Shown piece by piece: positions 1-11,295 of a DNA stretch of 64,000 nucleotides. The translations under genes were made by a program, and so were the position numbers. The stretch's first letter is position 1, and the number at the start of each line of letters is the position of its first letter. The stretch is from contig CAVYRN010000013.1 in assembly GCA_963771015.1 (NCBI GenBank), positions 1-64,000 of the forward strand. The letters are read 5' to 3'. The notes beneath the pieces were generated by a model. That model saw only the letters and a program-made list of their open reading frames with translations, was not told where the DNA came from and made no database searches. Origin of the DNA: CAVSJJ01 sp963771015 (lineage in GTDB: Bacteria; Actinomycetota; Actinomycetes; Actinomycetales; Dermatophilaceae).

Positions 1-2367
<2,367 letters not shown>

Positions 2368-2641
2368 TGTCTTGCTCCGTCCGACACGAGGTCGAACGGG
2401 AACTAAGTACCCTCGAAGGGTTGTCTACCCGGCTGAGCAAGAACGACTAGCTTGAGTTAGTCATTCATTGTCAACCAAAGGATTTTCGTTCGAGAGGTGC
2501 GCTACCCAGCCGAGTGGCTCGGTCCGCTGCCGCCTCGAGACGAGGTTATTGGCATCGATTTTTGACACGCTGTTGAGTTCTCAAGGTTCGGACGCACACC
2601 ATCACCCGGTCCTCGGACCGGAGTGTTGGGGCAACCAGACA
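2368..2641 (-). other. rRNA operon leader with antitermination-like segment
   Basis: This untranslated leader lies between the predicted rrn promoter and the 16S gene. On the minus strand it carries TTGAGAACTCAACAGCGTGT near 2565-2585, a segment found ahead of many actinobacterial rRNA operons and resembling a boxA-type antitermination element, and then GGTTGACAATGAATGA near 2462-2477, possibly part of the 16S processing stem. No gene is seen here. Confidence 0.6.
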
Positions 2642-2671
2642 AACTTACCCGCGTCCATGCTTGGGCGTCAA
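2642..2671 (-). promoter_or_regulatory. rRNA operon promoter
   Basis: On the minus strand a -35 hexamer TTGACG (2671-2666) is followed after exactly 18 bases by a -10 hexamer TAAGTT (2647-2642). This spacing and sequence match strong actinobacterial rRNA promoters. Transcription would start near 2635, giving a leader of about 270 nt. This is the most consensus-like sigma-A promoter in the window. Confidence 0.75.
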
Positions 2672-2913
2672 ATCCGCTCCGCTGTGCGGAGCCGGGCCTG
2701 CGCGCTTGGATCTCGGCGAGCATCCCACTCTAGCAACCTTGCGGCCGCAGCTCCAACTCGGTGGTTGGCCGTGGGAGTCAGCCTGTGGGACCGGCCTGCG
2801 TCGGGCGGATTCGATCCGCCGCGGTGGTGTCCGTTCCTCCCTTTCGGGCTGACGTCGCAGAACACTAGATGACGACTCGCGTCGGGCACAAATCGGCGGA
2901 TCCCGGGCGTGTC

Positions 2914-2936
2914 GCGGGCCGCCGACGCCGGCCCGC
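2914..2936. terminator. hairpin between tyrS and rRNA operon
   Basis: GCGGGCCG and CGGCCCGC form a perfect 8-bp stem around a 7-nt loop, about 80 nt past the tyrS stop codon. There is no T-run, which is common for terminators in very GC-rich genomes. It is well placed to stop tyrS transcription before the rrn promoter. The function is inferred from position only. Confidence 0.4.
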
Positions 2937-3016
2937 CCTCCCGGCAAGGCGATGGCATACCTGCAGGTCAGCGCGCTGTAGCTGGGCGTCCCGGAGTCCG
3001 AGCCGGACGATGTGAC

Positions 3017-4276
3017 TCAGGCCCGGCGGCCGGCGGCGAGCGCCTTGCGGCCGCGGCGCAGGACGACGACGGCGCCGTGGAGGAAGTCCTCGTCGGTGAG
3101 CACCCGCTCGGCATCGCCGACCTTGACGCCGTTGACCGAGGCACCACCGTCGCCGATCGCCCGGCGGGCGGCATTTCGCGACTCGACGAGACCCACCGCG
3201 ACGAGGGCCTCGGTCAGGGTCATCCCCGGCGCGACCGCTCCCCCGGGCAGCTCGGCCGTCGCGTCCCGCAGGGTCGCCCACTCGAGCGCGTGCAGGTCGC
3301 CCCGGCCGAAGAGCGCCTCGGACGCGGCCAGGACCGCGGCCGTCGCCTCGGCACCGTGGACGAGGGTCGTCACATCCGCGGCCAGCACCTTCTGGGCCGC
3401 GCGGCGGAAGGGCTCCTCCACCACCTGCCGCTCCAGCTCGGCGATCTCCTCCGCGGACCGGTCGGTGAACACCTTGAGCAGCCCGACGACGGAGGCGTCC
3501 TCGACGTTGAGGAAGTACTGGTAGAAGGCGTACGGGCTCGTCATGTCGGCCGACAGCCAGATCGCGTTGCCCTCGGACTTGCCGAACTTCACGCCCGCCG
3601 AGTCGGTGAGCAGCGGCGTCGTCAGGGCGTGTACCGAGGCGCCCTCGGTCCGGTGGATGAGGTCGACACCGGCGGTGAGGTTGCCCCATTGGTCCGAGCC
3701 GCCGGTCTGCAGGGTGCAGCCGTGGGCCCGGAACAGGTGGAGGTAGTCGAGGGCCTGGAGCAGCTGGTAGCTGAACTCGGTGTAGGAGATGCCCTCCTGG
3801 CTCTCCAACCGCGCGGAGATGGCCTCCTTGCGGATCATCTGGTTGACGCGGAAGTGCTTGCCGACGTCGCGGAGGAAGTCCAGCGCCGACATCGGGGCGG
3901 TCCAGTCGAGGTTGTCGACGAGGATCGCCGGGTTGTCCCCGTCGAAGGTGAGGAAGGGCTGGACGAGCTCCTTGATCCGGCCCACCCAGTCGGCGGTCTG
4001 TTCCTTGGACCTCAGCACCCGCTCAGAGGTCGGTTTGGGGTCGCCGATGAGCCCCGTGGAACCACCGACGAGGCAGATGACCCGGTGTCCCGCTCGCTGG
4101 AGGCGGCGCAGGACGACGAGCTGGACGAAGTTGCCGAAGTGCAGGCTCGGCGCCGTCGGGTCGAACCCGCAGTAGGCCGTGACCGGTCCGCCCGCGAGTG
4201 CCTCGCGCAGGGCGGTCTCGTCGGTGGTCTGGGCCACCGAGCCACGCCACTGCAGCTCGTCGAGGATGTCGGTCAC
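3017..4276 (-). CDS. tyrS: tyrosyl-tRNA synthetase
   Basis: A class I aminoacyl-tRNA synthetase that charges tRNA-Tyr in the cytoplasm. The 419-residue product has the family's usual length. The HIGH-type motif reads LHFGN at about 45-49, within FDPTAPSLHFGNF, and the KMSKS-type loop reads KFGKS near residue 230. The C-terminal 70 residues look like an S4 RNA-binding domain. The start is GTG at 4276, preceded by GAAGGAG 11 nt upstream; a longer in-frame extension to 4402 has no family match and is rejected. The gene is divergent from the deaminase gene at 4477 and is followed by a hairpin at 2914. Confidence 0.96.
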   Translation of the reverse strand: MTDILDELQWRGSVAQTTDETALREALAGGPVTAYCGFDPTAPSLHFGNFVQLVVLRRLQRAGHRVICLVGGSTGLIGDPKPTSERVLRSKEQTADWVGRIKELVQPFLTFDGDNPAILVDNLDWTAPMSALDFLRDVGKHFRVNQMIRKEAISARLESQEGISYTEFSYQLLQALDYLHLFRAHGCTLQTGGSDQWGNLTAGVDLIHRTEGASVHALTTPLLTDSAGVKFGKSEGNAIWLSADMTSPYAFYQYFLNVEDASVVGLLKVFTDRSAEEIAELERQVVEEPFRRAAQKVLAADVTTLVHGAEATAAVLAASEALFGRGDLHALEWATLRDATAELPGGAVAPGMTLTEALVAVGLVESRNAARRAIGDGGASVNGVKVGDAERVLTDEDFLHGAVVVLRRGRKALAAGRRA

Positions 4277-4476
4277 GGCGTCGGCTCTCCTTCGTCTCGT
4301 CTCGTCGCGCCGGGCCGGCGCCGGCTCCGTCGCTGCATACGGTATGCCGCGTGCGCCCGCCCAGCCTGCCACGGGCCGCCCCCGTCGCGCGCCCACGTTC
4401 ACGAGCCCGGCGAGAACCGCTGGACCCCGGGCGGGCCTCGCCCAGGCGGTCGAGACGGTGCGGCAGACTCGCCCGC

Positions 4477-5538
4477 ATGGTGACCCCCACGAGCCGTCCC
4501 TCCCCCACCGACGACCACCCCCTCGCGACGTACCTCGCCGGCCTCCCCAAGGCCGAGCTCCACGTCCACCATGTCGGCTCCGCCTCGCCGCGCATCGTCG
4601 CCGAGCTGGCGGCCCGACACCCGTCGAGCACCGTGCCGGCCGACCCGGCCGAGTTGGCGCGCTTCTTCACGTTCACCGACTTCGCCCACTTCATCGACGT
4701 CTACCTCGCCGTCGTCGACCTCATCAGGACGCCCGACGACGTCCGGCTGCTCACCTACGAGGTCGCCGAGGAGCTGGCCGCGCAGCGGGTCCGGTATGCG
4801 GAGCTGACCATGACGCCGTACACCTCCGTCGTCCGCGGCATCCCCATCGAGGCCTATACCGAGGCGATCGAGGATGCCCGGGTCACCGCCGAACGCGACC
4901 ACGGGATCGTCCTGCGGTGGATCTACGACATCCCCGGTGAGGCGGGGATGCCCGCGGCCGATGCGACGGTGACGTATGCCGTCGACCATGGCCCCTCCTC
5001 GCTCGTCGGGTTCGGGCTCGGTGGCCCCGAGGCCGGGGTTCCCCGGCCCCAGTTCGCGCCCCACTTCCAGCGCGCCCGGGCCACGGGGCTGCACAGCGTC
5101 CCGCACGCGGGCGAGACGACCGGCCCGCAGACGGTGTGGGACGCCCTCACCCACCTCGGCGCCGAGCGGATCGGCCATGGGACGACCTCGGTCCAGGACC
5201 CCCGGCTGCTCGACCACCTCGCGGAGCATCGGATCCCGCTCGAGGTCTGTCCGACGTCCAACGTCGCCACCCGCGCCGTCGAGCGGATCGAGGACCACCC
5301 CCTGGCCGCCCTTGTCGACGCGGGGGTGGTCGTCACCATCAACAGCGACGACCCACCCATGTTCGGGACGACGCTGAACCGGGAGTACGCCGTGGCAGCG
5401 GACCTCCTCGGCCTCGCCGAGGCGGGCGTCACCGACCTCGCCAGGGCGGCGGTGGATGCGAGCTTCGCCCCCGCGGACGTCCGGGAGCGGCTGCACCGCG
5501 AGATCACGGCATACGCCAGCGGCGGGCCGGTCGGCTGA
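4477..5538 (+). CDS. adenosine deaminase family protein
   Basis: A metal-dependent amidohydrolase of 353 residues. It carries the family signatures in order: ELHVHHVGS at about 28-36 (two metal-binding histidines), HAGET, RIGHGT, LEVCPTSN and SDDPP. It should hydrolyse the 6-amino group of a purine compound. The HHVGSAS variant of the first motif occurs in a subgroup that may include 6-amino-6-deoxyfutalosine deaminases, so adenosine, adenine and aminodeoxyfutalosine all remain possible; no other menaquinone gene is nearby. A CAGACT hexamer (4464-4469) lies 7 nt before the ATG with no Shine-Dalgarno sequence, suggesting a leaderless mRNA. Its stop is 6 bp from the converging glycosylase gene. 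Confidence 0.88.
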   Translation: MVTPTSRPSPTDDHPLATYLAGLPKAELHVHHVGSASPRIVAELAARHPSSTVPADPAELARFFTFTDFAHFIDVYLAVVDLIRTPDDVRLLTYEVAEELAAQRVRYAELTMTPYTSVVRGIPIEAYTEAIEDARVTAERDHGIVLRWIYDIPGEAGMPAADATVTYAVDHGPSSLVGFGLGGPEAGVPRPQFAPHFQRARATGLHSVPHAGETTGPQTVWDALTHLGAERIGHGTTSVQDPRLLDHLAEHRIPLEVCPTSNVATRAVERIEDHPLAALVDAGVVVTINSDDPPMFGTTLNREYAVAADLLGLAEAGVTDLARAAVDASFAPADVRERLHREITAYASGGPVG

Positions 5539-5544
5539 CCGCCG

Positions 5545-6150
5545 TCAGCGCGACCTGACGACACCCGCTCGGTACTGGCTCACGGTCGGCTCCCCGTCGA
5601 CCCAGAACCGCCACGGGTATGCCACGGCGTCGCCGCCGGGACCGCTCACCCCGACACGCGGCCCGGTCCGCACCCGACCGGCGAGATCGGCGGTGGGCGC
5701 CTCGATGACGAGCGCCTCGCCGGAGCAGCCGTCCACGCCGTTGTCGGTGCCGGTCAGGCCCAGGGTGGTCGTCAGCCGAGCGGGGCCGCGTGCCCAGTCC
5801 CGCTCGCGGACCCCGGGTCGCCGTGCCGCGGCGACCGCACGGCCGGCGACGACCTCGCCCGCCCGGAGCAGGACGGCCGACGCCTCGCCGTGGGGCCCGC
5901 AGACGAGGTTGGCGCACCAGTGCATGCCGTAGGTGAAGTACACGTAGAGGTGCCCGGGTGGGCCGAACATCACCTCGACCCGGGGCGTGCGGCCGCGGAA
6001 GGCGTGTGACCCCGGGTCGGCAGCACCGGCATACGCCTCGACCTCGGTGAGCCGCAGCGTCACCCCGGCGTGGGTGACGGTGGCGCCGAGCAGCCGCGGC
6101 GCGACGTCGAGGACATCGCGGGCGAAGAGGTCCCTCGTCAGGCGCGGCAC
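5545..6150 (-). CDS. alkylpurine DNA glycosylase (3-methyladenine DNA glycosylase, MPG/AAG type)
   Basis: A base-excision repair enzyme that removes alkylated purines such as 3-methyladenine. The 201-residue product matches the small MPG fold: LLGATVTH near residue 20, EVEAYAG (active-site Glu region), DPGSHAFRGRT, then YVYFTYGMHWCANLV and VLLRAGE. I choose the GTG at 6150 because the family begins close to LTRDLFARDVLDVA; an upstream ATG would overlap argH by about 40 bp. TAGCCT at 6163-6158 sits 7 nt ahead of the GTG and its TAG is also the argH stop codon, so the gene can have its own leaderless transcript besides readthrough from the arg operon. Confidence 0.9.
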   Translation of the reverse strand: MPRLTRDLFARDVLDVAPRLLGATVTHAGVTLRLTEVEAYAGAADPGSHAFRGRTPRVEVMFGPPGHLYVYFTYGMHWCANLVCGPHGEASAVLLRAGEVVAGRAVAAARRPGVRERDWARGPARLTTTLGLTGTDNGVDGCSGEALVIEAPTADLAGRVRTGPRVGVSGPGGDAVAYPWRFWVDGEPTVSQYRAGVVRSR

Positions 6151-6160
6151 GCGAGGCAGG

Positions 6161-7639
6161 CTAGCCCGCGCCACCGACGGAGGGCGTGACCGAGGTCCAG
6201 GCACGGCACTCCCCCGTCAGCGCACGGACCCGCTCGAGCTGCTCGGCGACGCGGGCCGGGGCGGTGCCGCCCTTGGCGTCCCGGGAGGCCAGCGACCCCT
6301 CGACGGACAGGACGTCGCGCACACCGGGAGTGAGGTGCTCGCTGACCGCGGCGAGGTCGGCATCGGAGAGCTCCCACAGCTCGATCCCGCGCTCCTCGCA
6401 GGCCCGGACGCACGCCCCGGCCACCTCGTGGGCCACCCGGAACGGCACGGCCTGCCGGACGAGCCACTCGGCGATGTCGGTGGCCAGCGAGAACCCCTGC
6501 GGGGCCAGGCTCGCCAGCCGGTCGGTGTCGAAGACGAGCGTGGCGACCATCCCGGCGAAGGCCGGCAGGAGAACCTCGAGGGTGTCGAGCGCGTCGAACA
6601 GCGGCTCCTTGTCCTCCTGGAGATCACGGTTGTAGGCGAGCGGCAGGCCCTTGAGCGTCGTCAGCAGCCCGGTGAGGTCGCCGACGACGCGACCGGCCTT
6701 GCCACGGGCCAGCTCGGCGATGTCGGGGTTCTTCTTCTGCGGCATGATGCTCGACCCGGTCGAGTACCCGTCGTCGAGCGTGACGAACGAGAACTCCTTC
6801 GTCGCCCAGAGGATGACCTCCTCGGCGAGGCGGGACACGTCGACGGAGGTCATCGCCAGGACGAACGCGAGCTCCGCGAACACGTCGCGCGAGGCGGTCC
6901 CGTCGATGGAGTTCTCGGTGGCCGACCCGAAGCCGAGCTCGGCCGCCACGGCCTCGGGGTCCAGGCCGAGCGAGGAGCCGGCCAGCGCCCCGGAGCCGTA
7001 GGGCGACACCGCCGCCCGGACGTCCCAGTCGCGGAGCCGGTCCACGTCCCGGAGCAGTGCCCACGCGTGGGCGAGCAGGTGGTGGCTGAGCAGCACCGGC
7101 TGCGCGTGCTGGAGGTGGGTCCGCCCCGGCATGGGGACGCCCAGGTGGTGCGTCGCCTGGCCGGTGATCGCCTCGACGACATCGAGGATGAGCCGGCCGA
7201 CGAGGCGGGAGTGGTCCCGGACGTACATCCGCCCGAGCGTGGCGATCTGGTCGTTGCGCGAGCGCCCGGCCCGGAGCCGCCCGCCGACCTCGGGGCCGAC
7301 CCGGTCGATGAGGCCGCGTTCGAGCGCCGTGTGGACGTCCTCGTCGTCGGGGTCGGCGACGAAGGCTCCCGAGGCGACGTCGCGGCCCAGCGAGTCGAGC
7401 CCGTCGAGCATGCTCGCCAGGGTGGCGTCGTCGAGCAGCCCCGCGCGGTGGAGGACGCGGGCGTGCGCCCGGGAGCCCTGGAGGTCGTATGCCGCGAGCC
7501 GCCAGTCGAAGTGGGTCGACCTCGACAGCGCGGCGAGCGCGTCGGCGGGGCCGCCGGCGAACCGGCCGCCCCACAGGCTCACCCGCCCACCCTCGGGCGG
7601 GTCGTCGACGGTCTCGAGGTCGTCGGGGGTCTGGCTCAC
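6161..7639 (-). CDS. argH: argininosuccinate lyase
   Basis: Catalyses the last step of arginine synthesis, splitting argininosuccinate to arginine and fumarate. The 492-residue protein belongs to the fumarase/aspartase superfamily: the signature loop GSSIMPQKKNPD lies near residue 295, with the earlier conserved blocks SRNDQIAT and PGRTHLQHAQP. It is the last gene of the arginine operon and overlaps argR by 4 bp (ATGA), so it is probably translated by coupling. The family is usually about 460-480 residues; the extra length is a short acidic N-terminal tail. Confidence 0.97.
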   Translation of the reverse strand: MSQTPDDLETVDDPPEGGRVSLWGGRFAGGPADALAALSRSTHFDWRLAAYDLQGSRAHARVLHRAGLLDDATLASMLDGLDSLGRDVASGAFVADPDDEDVHTALERGLIDRVGPEVGGRLRAGRSRNDQIATLGRMYVRDHSRLVGRLILDVVEAITGQATHHLGVPMPGRTHLQHAQPVLLSHHLLAHAWALLRDVDRLRDWDVRAAVSPYGSGALAGSSLGLDPEAVAAELGFGSATENSIDGTASRDVFAELAFVLAMTSVDVSRLAEEVILWATKEFSFVTLDDGYSTGSSIMPQKKNPDIAELARGKAGRVVGDLTGLLTTLKGLPLAYNRDLQEDKEPLFDALDTLEVLLPAFAGMVATLVFDTDRLASLAPQGFSLATDIAEWLVRQAVPFRVAHEVAGACVRACEERGIELWELSDADLAAVSEHLTPGVRDVLSVEGSLASRDAKGGTAPARVAEQLERVRALTGECRAWTSVTPSVGGAG

Positions 7640-8139
7640 GCCTGGTCCTTCCGTGCGTACGACATGAGCCGCCCGGCGGTGCGCTCGCTCGCCGGCCGGC
7701 CGGAGGTGATCACCATGATCGTGTCGTCCCCGGCGATGGTCCCGAGGACGTCGGGCGACCCGGCGTGGTCGATGGCCGAGGCCAGGAAGCTCGCCGCCCC
7801 CGGCGGCGTCCGGAGGATGACGAGGTTGGCCGACACCCGGGCCGACACGAGCAGCTCTGTACAGCGCTGCCGAAGCCGAGCGGTGACCTCCTCGTCGTCC
7901 GGGGCCGGACGGACCGTACGGTCCCCGCCCTCGCCGGGCACGGCATACACGAGGGACTTGCCGACCCGCACCTTCTCTGCGCCCAGCTCGACGAGGTCAC
8001 GCGACAGGGTCGCCTGGGTGACCTCGATGCCGTCCGCGGCGAGCAGGTCGAGCAGCTCGGACTGCGAGCGGACACTGCGTCGGCCGAGAATGGCGACGAT
8101 GAGCTGCTGACGGGCGGTGCGGCTCGTCGAGACGGTCAT
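7636..8139 (-). CDS. argR: arginine repressor
   Basis: The arginine-responsive regulator, 167 residues. The N-terminal winged helix-turn-helix reads QSELLDLLAADGIEVTQATL with the following SRDLVELGA, and the C-terminal oligomerisation and arginine-binding half ends with GTIAGDDTIMVI, the conserved GTIAGDDT block. It should bind ARG boxes when arginine is plentiful; the likely target is the palindrome ahead of argC (13893-13930), making it self-regulated through the operon. It overlaps argF (ATGA at 8139-8136) and argH (ATGA at 7639-7636). Confidence 0.97.
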   Translation of the reverse strand: MTVSTSRTARQQLIVAILGRRSVRSQSELLDLLAADGIEVTQATLSRDLVELGAEKVRVGKSLVYAVPGEGGDRTVRPAPDDEEVTARLRQRCTELLVSARVSANLVILRTPPGAASFLASAIDHAGSPDVLGTIAGDDTIMVITSGRPASERTAGRLMSYARKDQA

Positions 8140-9098
8140 GACGGTCCGTCCCCCTCCGCGGCCGAGGACTGCTCCATGAGCCAGGAGATGACCGCCTTCT
8201 GGACATGGAGGCGGTTCTCGGACTCGTCCCAGACCACCGAGCGTGGTCCGTCGATGACATCGGCCGACACCTCGTAGCCGCGGTAGGCGGGCAGGCAGTG
8301 CAGGAAGACCGCATCGTCCGCGGCGCCGCCCATGAGAGCGTCGTTGACCTGGAACGGCTGGAACGGCCCACCCGGGCCCTTGCGGGTGTCACTCTCGTCC
8401 TCCATACCCATCGACACCCAGGTGTCCGTCGCCACGACGTCGGCACCCGTGACGGCGTCCACCGGGTCCGACGTGACGGTGACCGACCCACCCTGCTCGG
8501 CGGCGATCTGCTGGGCCCGGGCAAGGATGTCGGCTCGGGGCCGGTGCGTCTGCGGGGTGCCGATCCGCACGTGCATGCCGGCCAGCGTGCACCCGAGCAG
8601 GTAGGAGTGGGCCATGTTGTTGGCGCCGTCGCCCACATAGGCGAGGGTCTGCCCGGCGAGGACGCCGCGGTGCTCCTGGACGGTGAGAAGGTCGGCGAGG
8701 ATCTGGCACGGGTGGTACTCGTCGGTGAGGGCGTTGATGACGGGGACGTGGGCGTAGGAGGCCATCTCGTCGATCCGCTCCTGGCCGTAGGTCCGCCACA
8801 CGATGGCGACGGCCTCGCGGCCGAGTACCCGCGCGGTGTCGGCGATCGACTCCCGGATGCCCACCTGGGCGAGGTTGCCGTCGATGACCATGGGGAACCC
8901 ACCGAGATGCGCGATGGCCGCCGTGAAGGACACCTGGGTGCGCAGCGTCTGTTTGTCGAAGAGGACGGCGACGACCTGCGGGCCCTCGAGACACCGGTCG
9001 GAGAACGGCGCCGCCTTGAGAGCCGACGCGCGGCGCAGGATCTCGGCCTGCTCGTCCGCCGTGATGTCGTCGTCGCAGAGGAAGTGACGGATGGTCAT
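8136..9098 (-). CDS. argF: ornithine carbamoyltransferase
   Basis: Transfers the carbamoyl group of carbamoyl phosphate to ornithine, giving citrulline. The 320-residue product shows the HPCQILADL motif and the HCLPAYRG ornithine loop. The carbamoyl-phosphate loop reads DKQTLRTQVSF instead of the classical STRTR form, a variant I recall from other actinobacterial ArgF proteins. The ATG at 9098 overlaps the argD stop codon (ATGA) and has AAGGAG 8 nt upstream. A longer frame reaching 9605 is only a shadow of argD. Confidence 0.96.
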   Translation of the reverse strand: MTIRHFLCDDDITADEQAEILRRASALKAAPFSDRCLEGPQVVAVLFDKQTLRTQVSFTAAIAHLGGFPMVIDGNLAQVGIRESIADTARVLGREAVAIVWRTYGQERIDEMASYAHVPVINALTDEYHPCQILADLLTVQEHRGVLAGQTLAYVGDGANNMAHSYLLGCTLAGMHVRIGTPQTHRPRADILARAQQIAAEQGGSVTVTSDPVDAVTGADVVATDTWVSMGMEDESDTRKGPGGPFQPFQVNDALMGGAADDAVFLHCLPAYRGYEVSADVIDGPRSVVWDESENRLHVQKAVISWLMEQSSAAEGDGPS

Positions 9099-10327
9099 GA
9101 GTTCTCCTTGGGAGCGATGGCGGCGTCCAGCAGGCCGGGCAGGGCGTCGACGAAGGAGTCGAGCTGCTCGGCCGTGACCACGAGCGGCGGGGCCAGCCGC
9201 AGGGCGTTCGGGGTGACCGGGTTGACGAGGAAGCCCACCTCCCGGGCGGCCGCCGCCACCGAGGGTGCGATGTCGGCGGTCAGGGCGATGGCGCGGAGCA
9301 GGCCGGCGCCACGCACACCCGAGACGGCCGGGTGGCGAAGGCTCTCGACCCGGCGCGCGAGACGGTCTCCCACGGCCGTGACGTGCGCCAGCAGCCCGTC
9401 GGTCTCGATCGTGTCCAGGACGGCGAGCCCCGCCGCCGCGGCGAGCGGGTTGCCGCCGAACGTGGACCCGTGCTGACCGGCCGTGAGCAGCTGCGAGACC
9501 TCCGGCCCGAAGGTGACCAGCGCCCCGATCGGCACGCCCCCGCCCAGGCCCTTGGCGAGCGTCATGGCGTCCGGGAGGATGCCGGCCCGCTGGAAGGCGA
9601 ACCACGTCCCCGTGCGGCCGACGCCCGTCTGGATCTCGTCGAGGATGAGCAGCGCGCCAGCCTCCCTGGTGATCGCGCGGGCCGCGGCTAGGTAGGCCGG
9701 GTCCGGGACGACGACACCCGCCTCGCCCTGGATCGGCTCGAGGACCACCGCGGAGGTCCGCTCGGACACCGCGGCGCGCAGGGCGTCGACGTCGTCGTAG
9801 GGCACATGCGCGACACCGGGGATGAGCGGCTCGAAGGGCTCCCGGTAGGCCGGCTTGTGGGTGAGCGCGAGGGCCCCGGTCGACCGACCGTGGAAGGCGC
9901 CCTCGGCCGCGACGATCCCGCCCCGGCCGGTCCGCCTGGCCAGCTTGACCGCGGCCTCGACGGCCTCGGTGCCGGAGTTGGCGAAGAAGACCGCAGACCC
10001 GTCGGGGGCTCCGGCGAGGGCGAGGATCCGCTCGGCGAGGCCGACCTGGGCGGCCGAGGTGTAGAAGTTCGAGATGTGGACGAGCCGGGCCGCCTGGTCG
10101 GCGAGTGCCGAGACGAGCGCGCGGTGGCCGTGTCCGAGAGCGTTGACGGCGATGCCGCCGACGAGGTCGAGGTAGCGGTCGCCGTCGACGTCCCAGACCC
10201 AGGCGCCCTCGCCGTGGTCGAGGACGAGCTGGGGCAGCCCGAACACCCCGAGCAGGGCGTGCTGGTAACGATCGAGGAGCTCGGCCGACCGGCCCGCCGC
10301 CCCGCCAGGAGCCGTCGGCTCACCCAT
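9095..10327 (-). CDS. argD: acetylornithine aminotransferase
   Basis: A PLP-dependent class III aminotransferase that converts N-acetylglutamate semialdehyde and glutamate to N-acetylornithine and 2-oxoglutarate. The 410-residue protein carries NSGTEAVEAAVKLAR (phosphate-binding region), LDEIQTGVGRTG and the PLP lysine in MTLAKGLGGG near residue 250. The ATG at 10327 overlaps the end of argB by 8 bp. It may also act in lysine synthesis as N-succinyldiaminopimelate aminotransferase, as known for some family members; the context favours arginine. Confidence 0.96.
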   Translation of the reverse strand: MGEPTAPGGAAGRSAELLDRYQHALLGVFGLPQLVLDHGEGAWVWDVDGDRYLDLVGGIAVNALGHGHRALVSALADQAARLVHISNFYTSAAQVGLAERILALAGAPDGSAVFFANSGTEAVEAAVKLARRTGRGGIVAAEGAFHGRSTGALALTHKPAYREPFEPLIPGVAHVPYDDVDALRAAVSERTSAVVLEPIQGEAGVVVPDPAYLAAARAITREAGALLILDEIQTGVGRTGTWFAFQRAGILPDAMTLAKGLGGGVPIGALVTFGPEVSQLLTAGQHGSTFGGNPLAAAAGLAVLDTIETDGLLAHVTAVGDRLARRVESLRHPAVSGVRGAGLLRAIALTADIAPSVAAAAREVGFLVNPVTPNALRLAPPLVVTAEQLDSFVDALPGLLDAAIAPKENS

Positions 10328-11285
10328 GGGTCGCCCCCGCCGCGAGCGGAGCGGGGTCCTCGTCCGGCTCGATGACCGTCCCGATCCCCTCCGAGGTGAA
10401 GACCTCGAGGAGCAGCGAGTGGGGCTGCCGGCCGTCGATGACGTGTGCCTGCGGCACCCCCTTCTCGACGGCCCGGATGCACGCCTCGAGCTTGGGGATC
10501 ATGCCGGAGCCGACCCGGGCCAGCAGCTCCGTGGCCGCGGTGACGGTCAGCCGGGACAGCAGGGAGTCGCGGTCCGGCCAGGCGGCATACACGCCCTCGA
10601 CGTCGGTGAGGACGACGAGCTTGCGGGCGCCCAGGGCTGCGGCCAGGGCGGCGGCCGCGCTGTCGGCGTTGACGTTGAGGACCTGCCCCTCGACGTCGAG
10701 GTCGGGCGCCACCGTGGAGACGACCGGGATCCGGCCCGCGTCGAGGAGGTCCTGGACGGCCCCGGGATGGACGACCTCGACGTCGCCGACCAGGCCGATG
10801 TCGTGGTGCTCACCCTCGACGAGGACCCCGCGGCGACGGGCCCCGAAGAGGTGGGCGTCCTCCCCGGAGAGACCGACCGCCATGGGGCCGTGCTGGTTGA
10901 GCAGGCCGACGAGCTCGCGGCCCACCTGGCCGGTGAGCACCATCCGGACGACGTCCATGACCTCCGGCGAGGTGACCCGGAGCCCTCCGCGGAACTCGGT
11001 CTCCATTCCGAGCCGGTCGAGCATCGACTTGATCTGCGGGCCGCCGCCGTGAACGACGACGGGACGCAGGCCGGCATACCGGAGGAAGACGATGTCCTGG
11101 GCGAAGGCCGCCTTGAGCGCGTCGTCGACCATGGCGTTCCCGCCGTACTTCACGACGACGAGGGCTCCGTGGAACTGCTCGAGCCACGGCAGCGCCTCGA
11201 CGAGCGTGCTCGCCTTGGCCTGGGCGACGCGCAGCGCGGCGGCGTCGATCGCGCCCCGCAACGTCGAGGAGGGCTCTGGGGTCAT
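10320..11285 (-). CDS. argB: acetylglutamate kinase
   Basis: Phosphorylates N-acetylglutamate, the usual feedback-regulated step of the cyclic arginine pathway. The 321-residue protein is an amino acid kinase: VVKYGGNAM near residue 45, VVHGGGPQI, and NVNADSAAAALA in the nucleotide-binding part. The N-terminal helix ahead of residue 25 (ALRVAQAKASTLVEALP) resembles the segment that links hexamers of arginine-sensitive enzymes, so arginine inhibition is likely. The start is ATG at 11285; the longer frame upstream runs into argJ and is rejected. Confidence 0.96.
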   Translation of the reverse strand: MTPEPSSTLRGAIDAAALRVAQAKASTLVEALPWLEQFHGALVVVKYGGNAMVDDALKAAFAQDIVFLRYAGLRPVVVHGGGPQIKSMLDRLGMETEFRGGLRVTSPEVMDVVRMVLTGQVGRELVGLLNQHGPMAVGLSGEDAHLFGARRRGVLVEGEHHDIGLVGDVEVVHPGAVQDLLDAGRIPVVSTVAPDLDVEGQVLNVNADSAAAALAAALGARKLVVLTDVEGVYAAWPDRDSLLSRLTVTAATELLARVGSGMIPKLEACIRAVEKGVPQAHVIDGRQPHSLLLEVFTSEGIGTVIEPDEDPAPLAAGATHG

Positions 11286-11295
11286 GGTGCTGGTC

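Noticed and set aside
2909..4483. A 524-codon ORF on the plus strand opposite tyrS
   Set aside because: It is an antisense shadow; the minus strand encodes an unmistakable tyrosyl-tRNA synthetase and the plus-strand product is Arg/Val/Glu-rich with no family features.
4477..5538. Firm assignment of the deaminase to menaquinone (futalosine) synthesis
   Set aside because: The HHVGSAS motif hints at it, but no mqn gene is nearby and I cannot compare sequences here.
5987..8110. A 707-codon plus-strand ORF opposite argH and argR
   Set aside because: High GC keeps the opposite frame open; both real genes have intact motifs on the minus strand.
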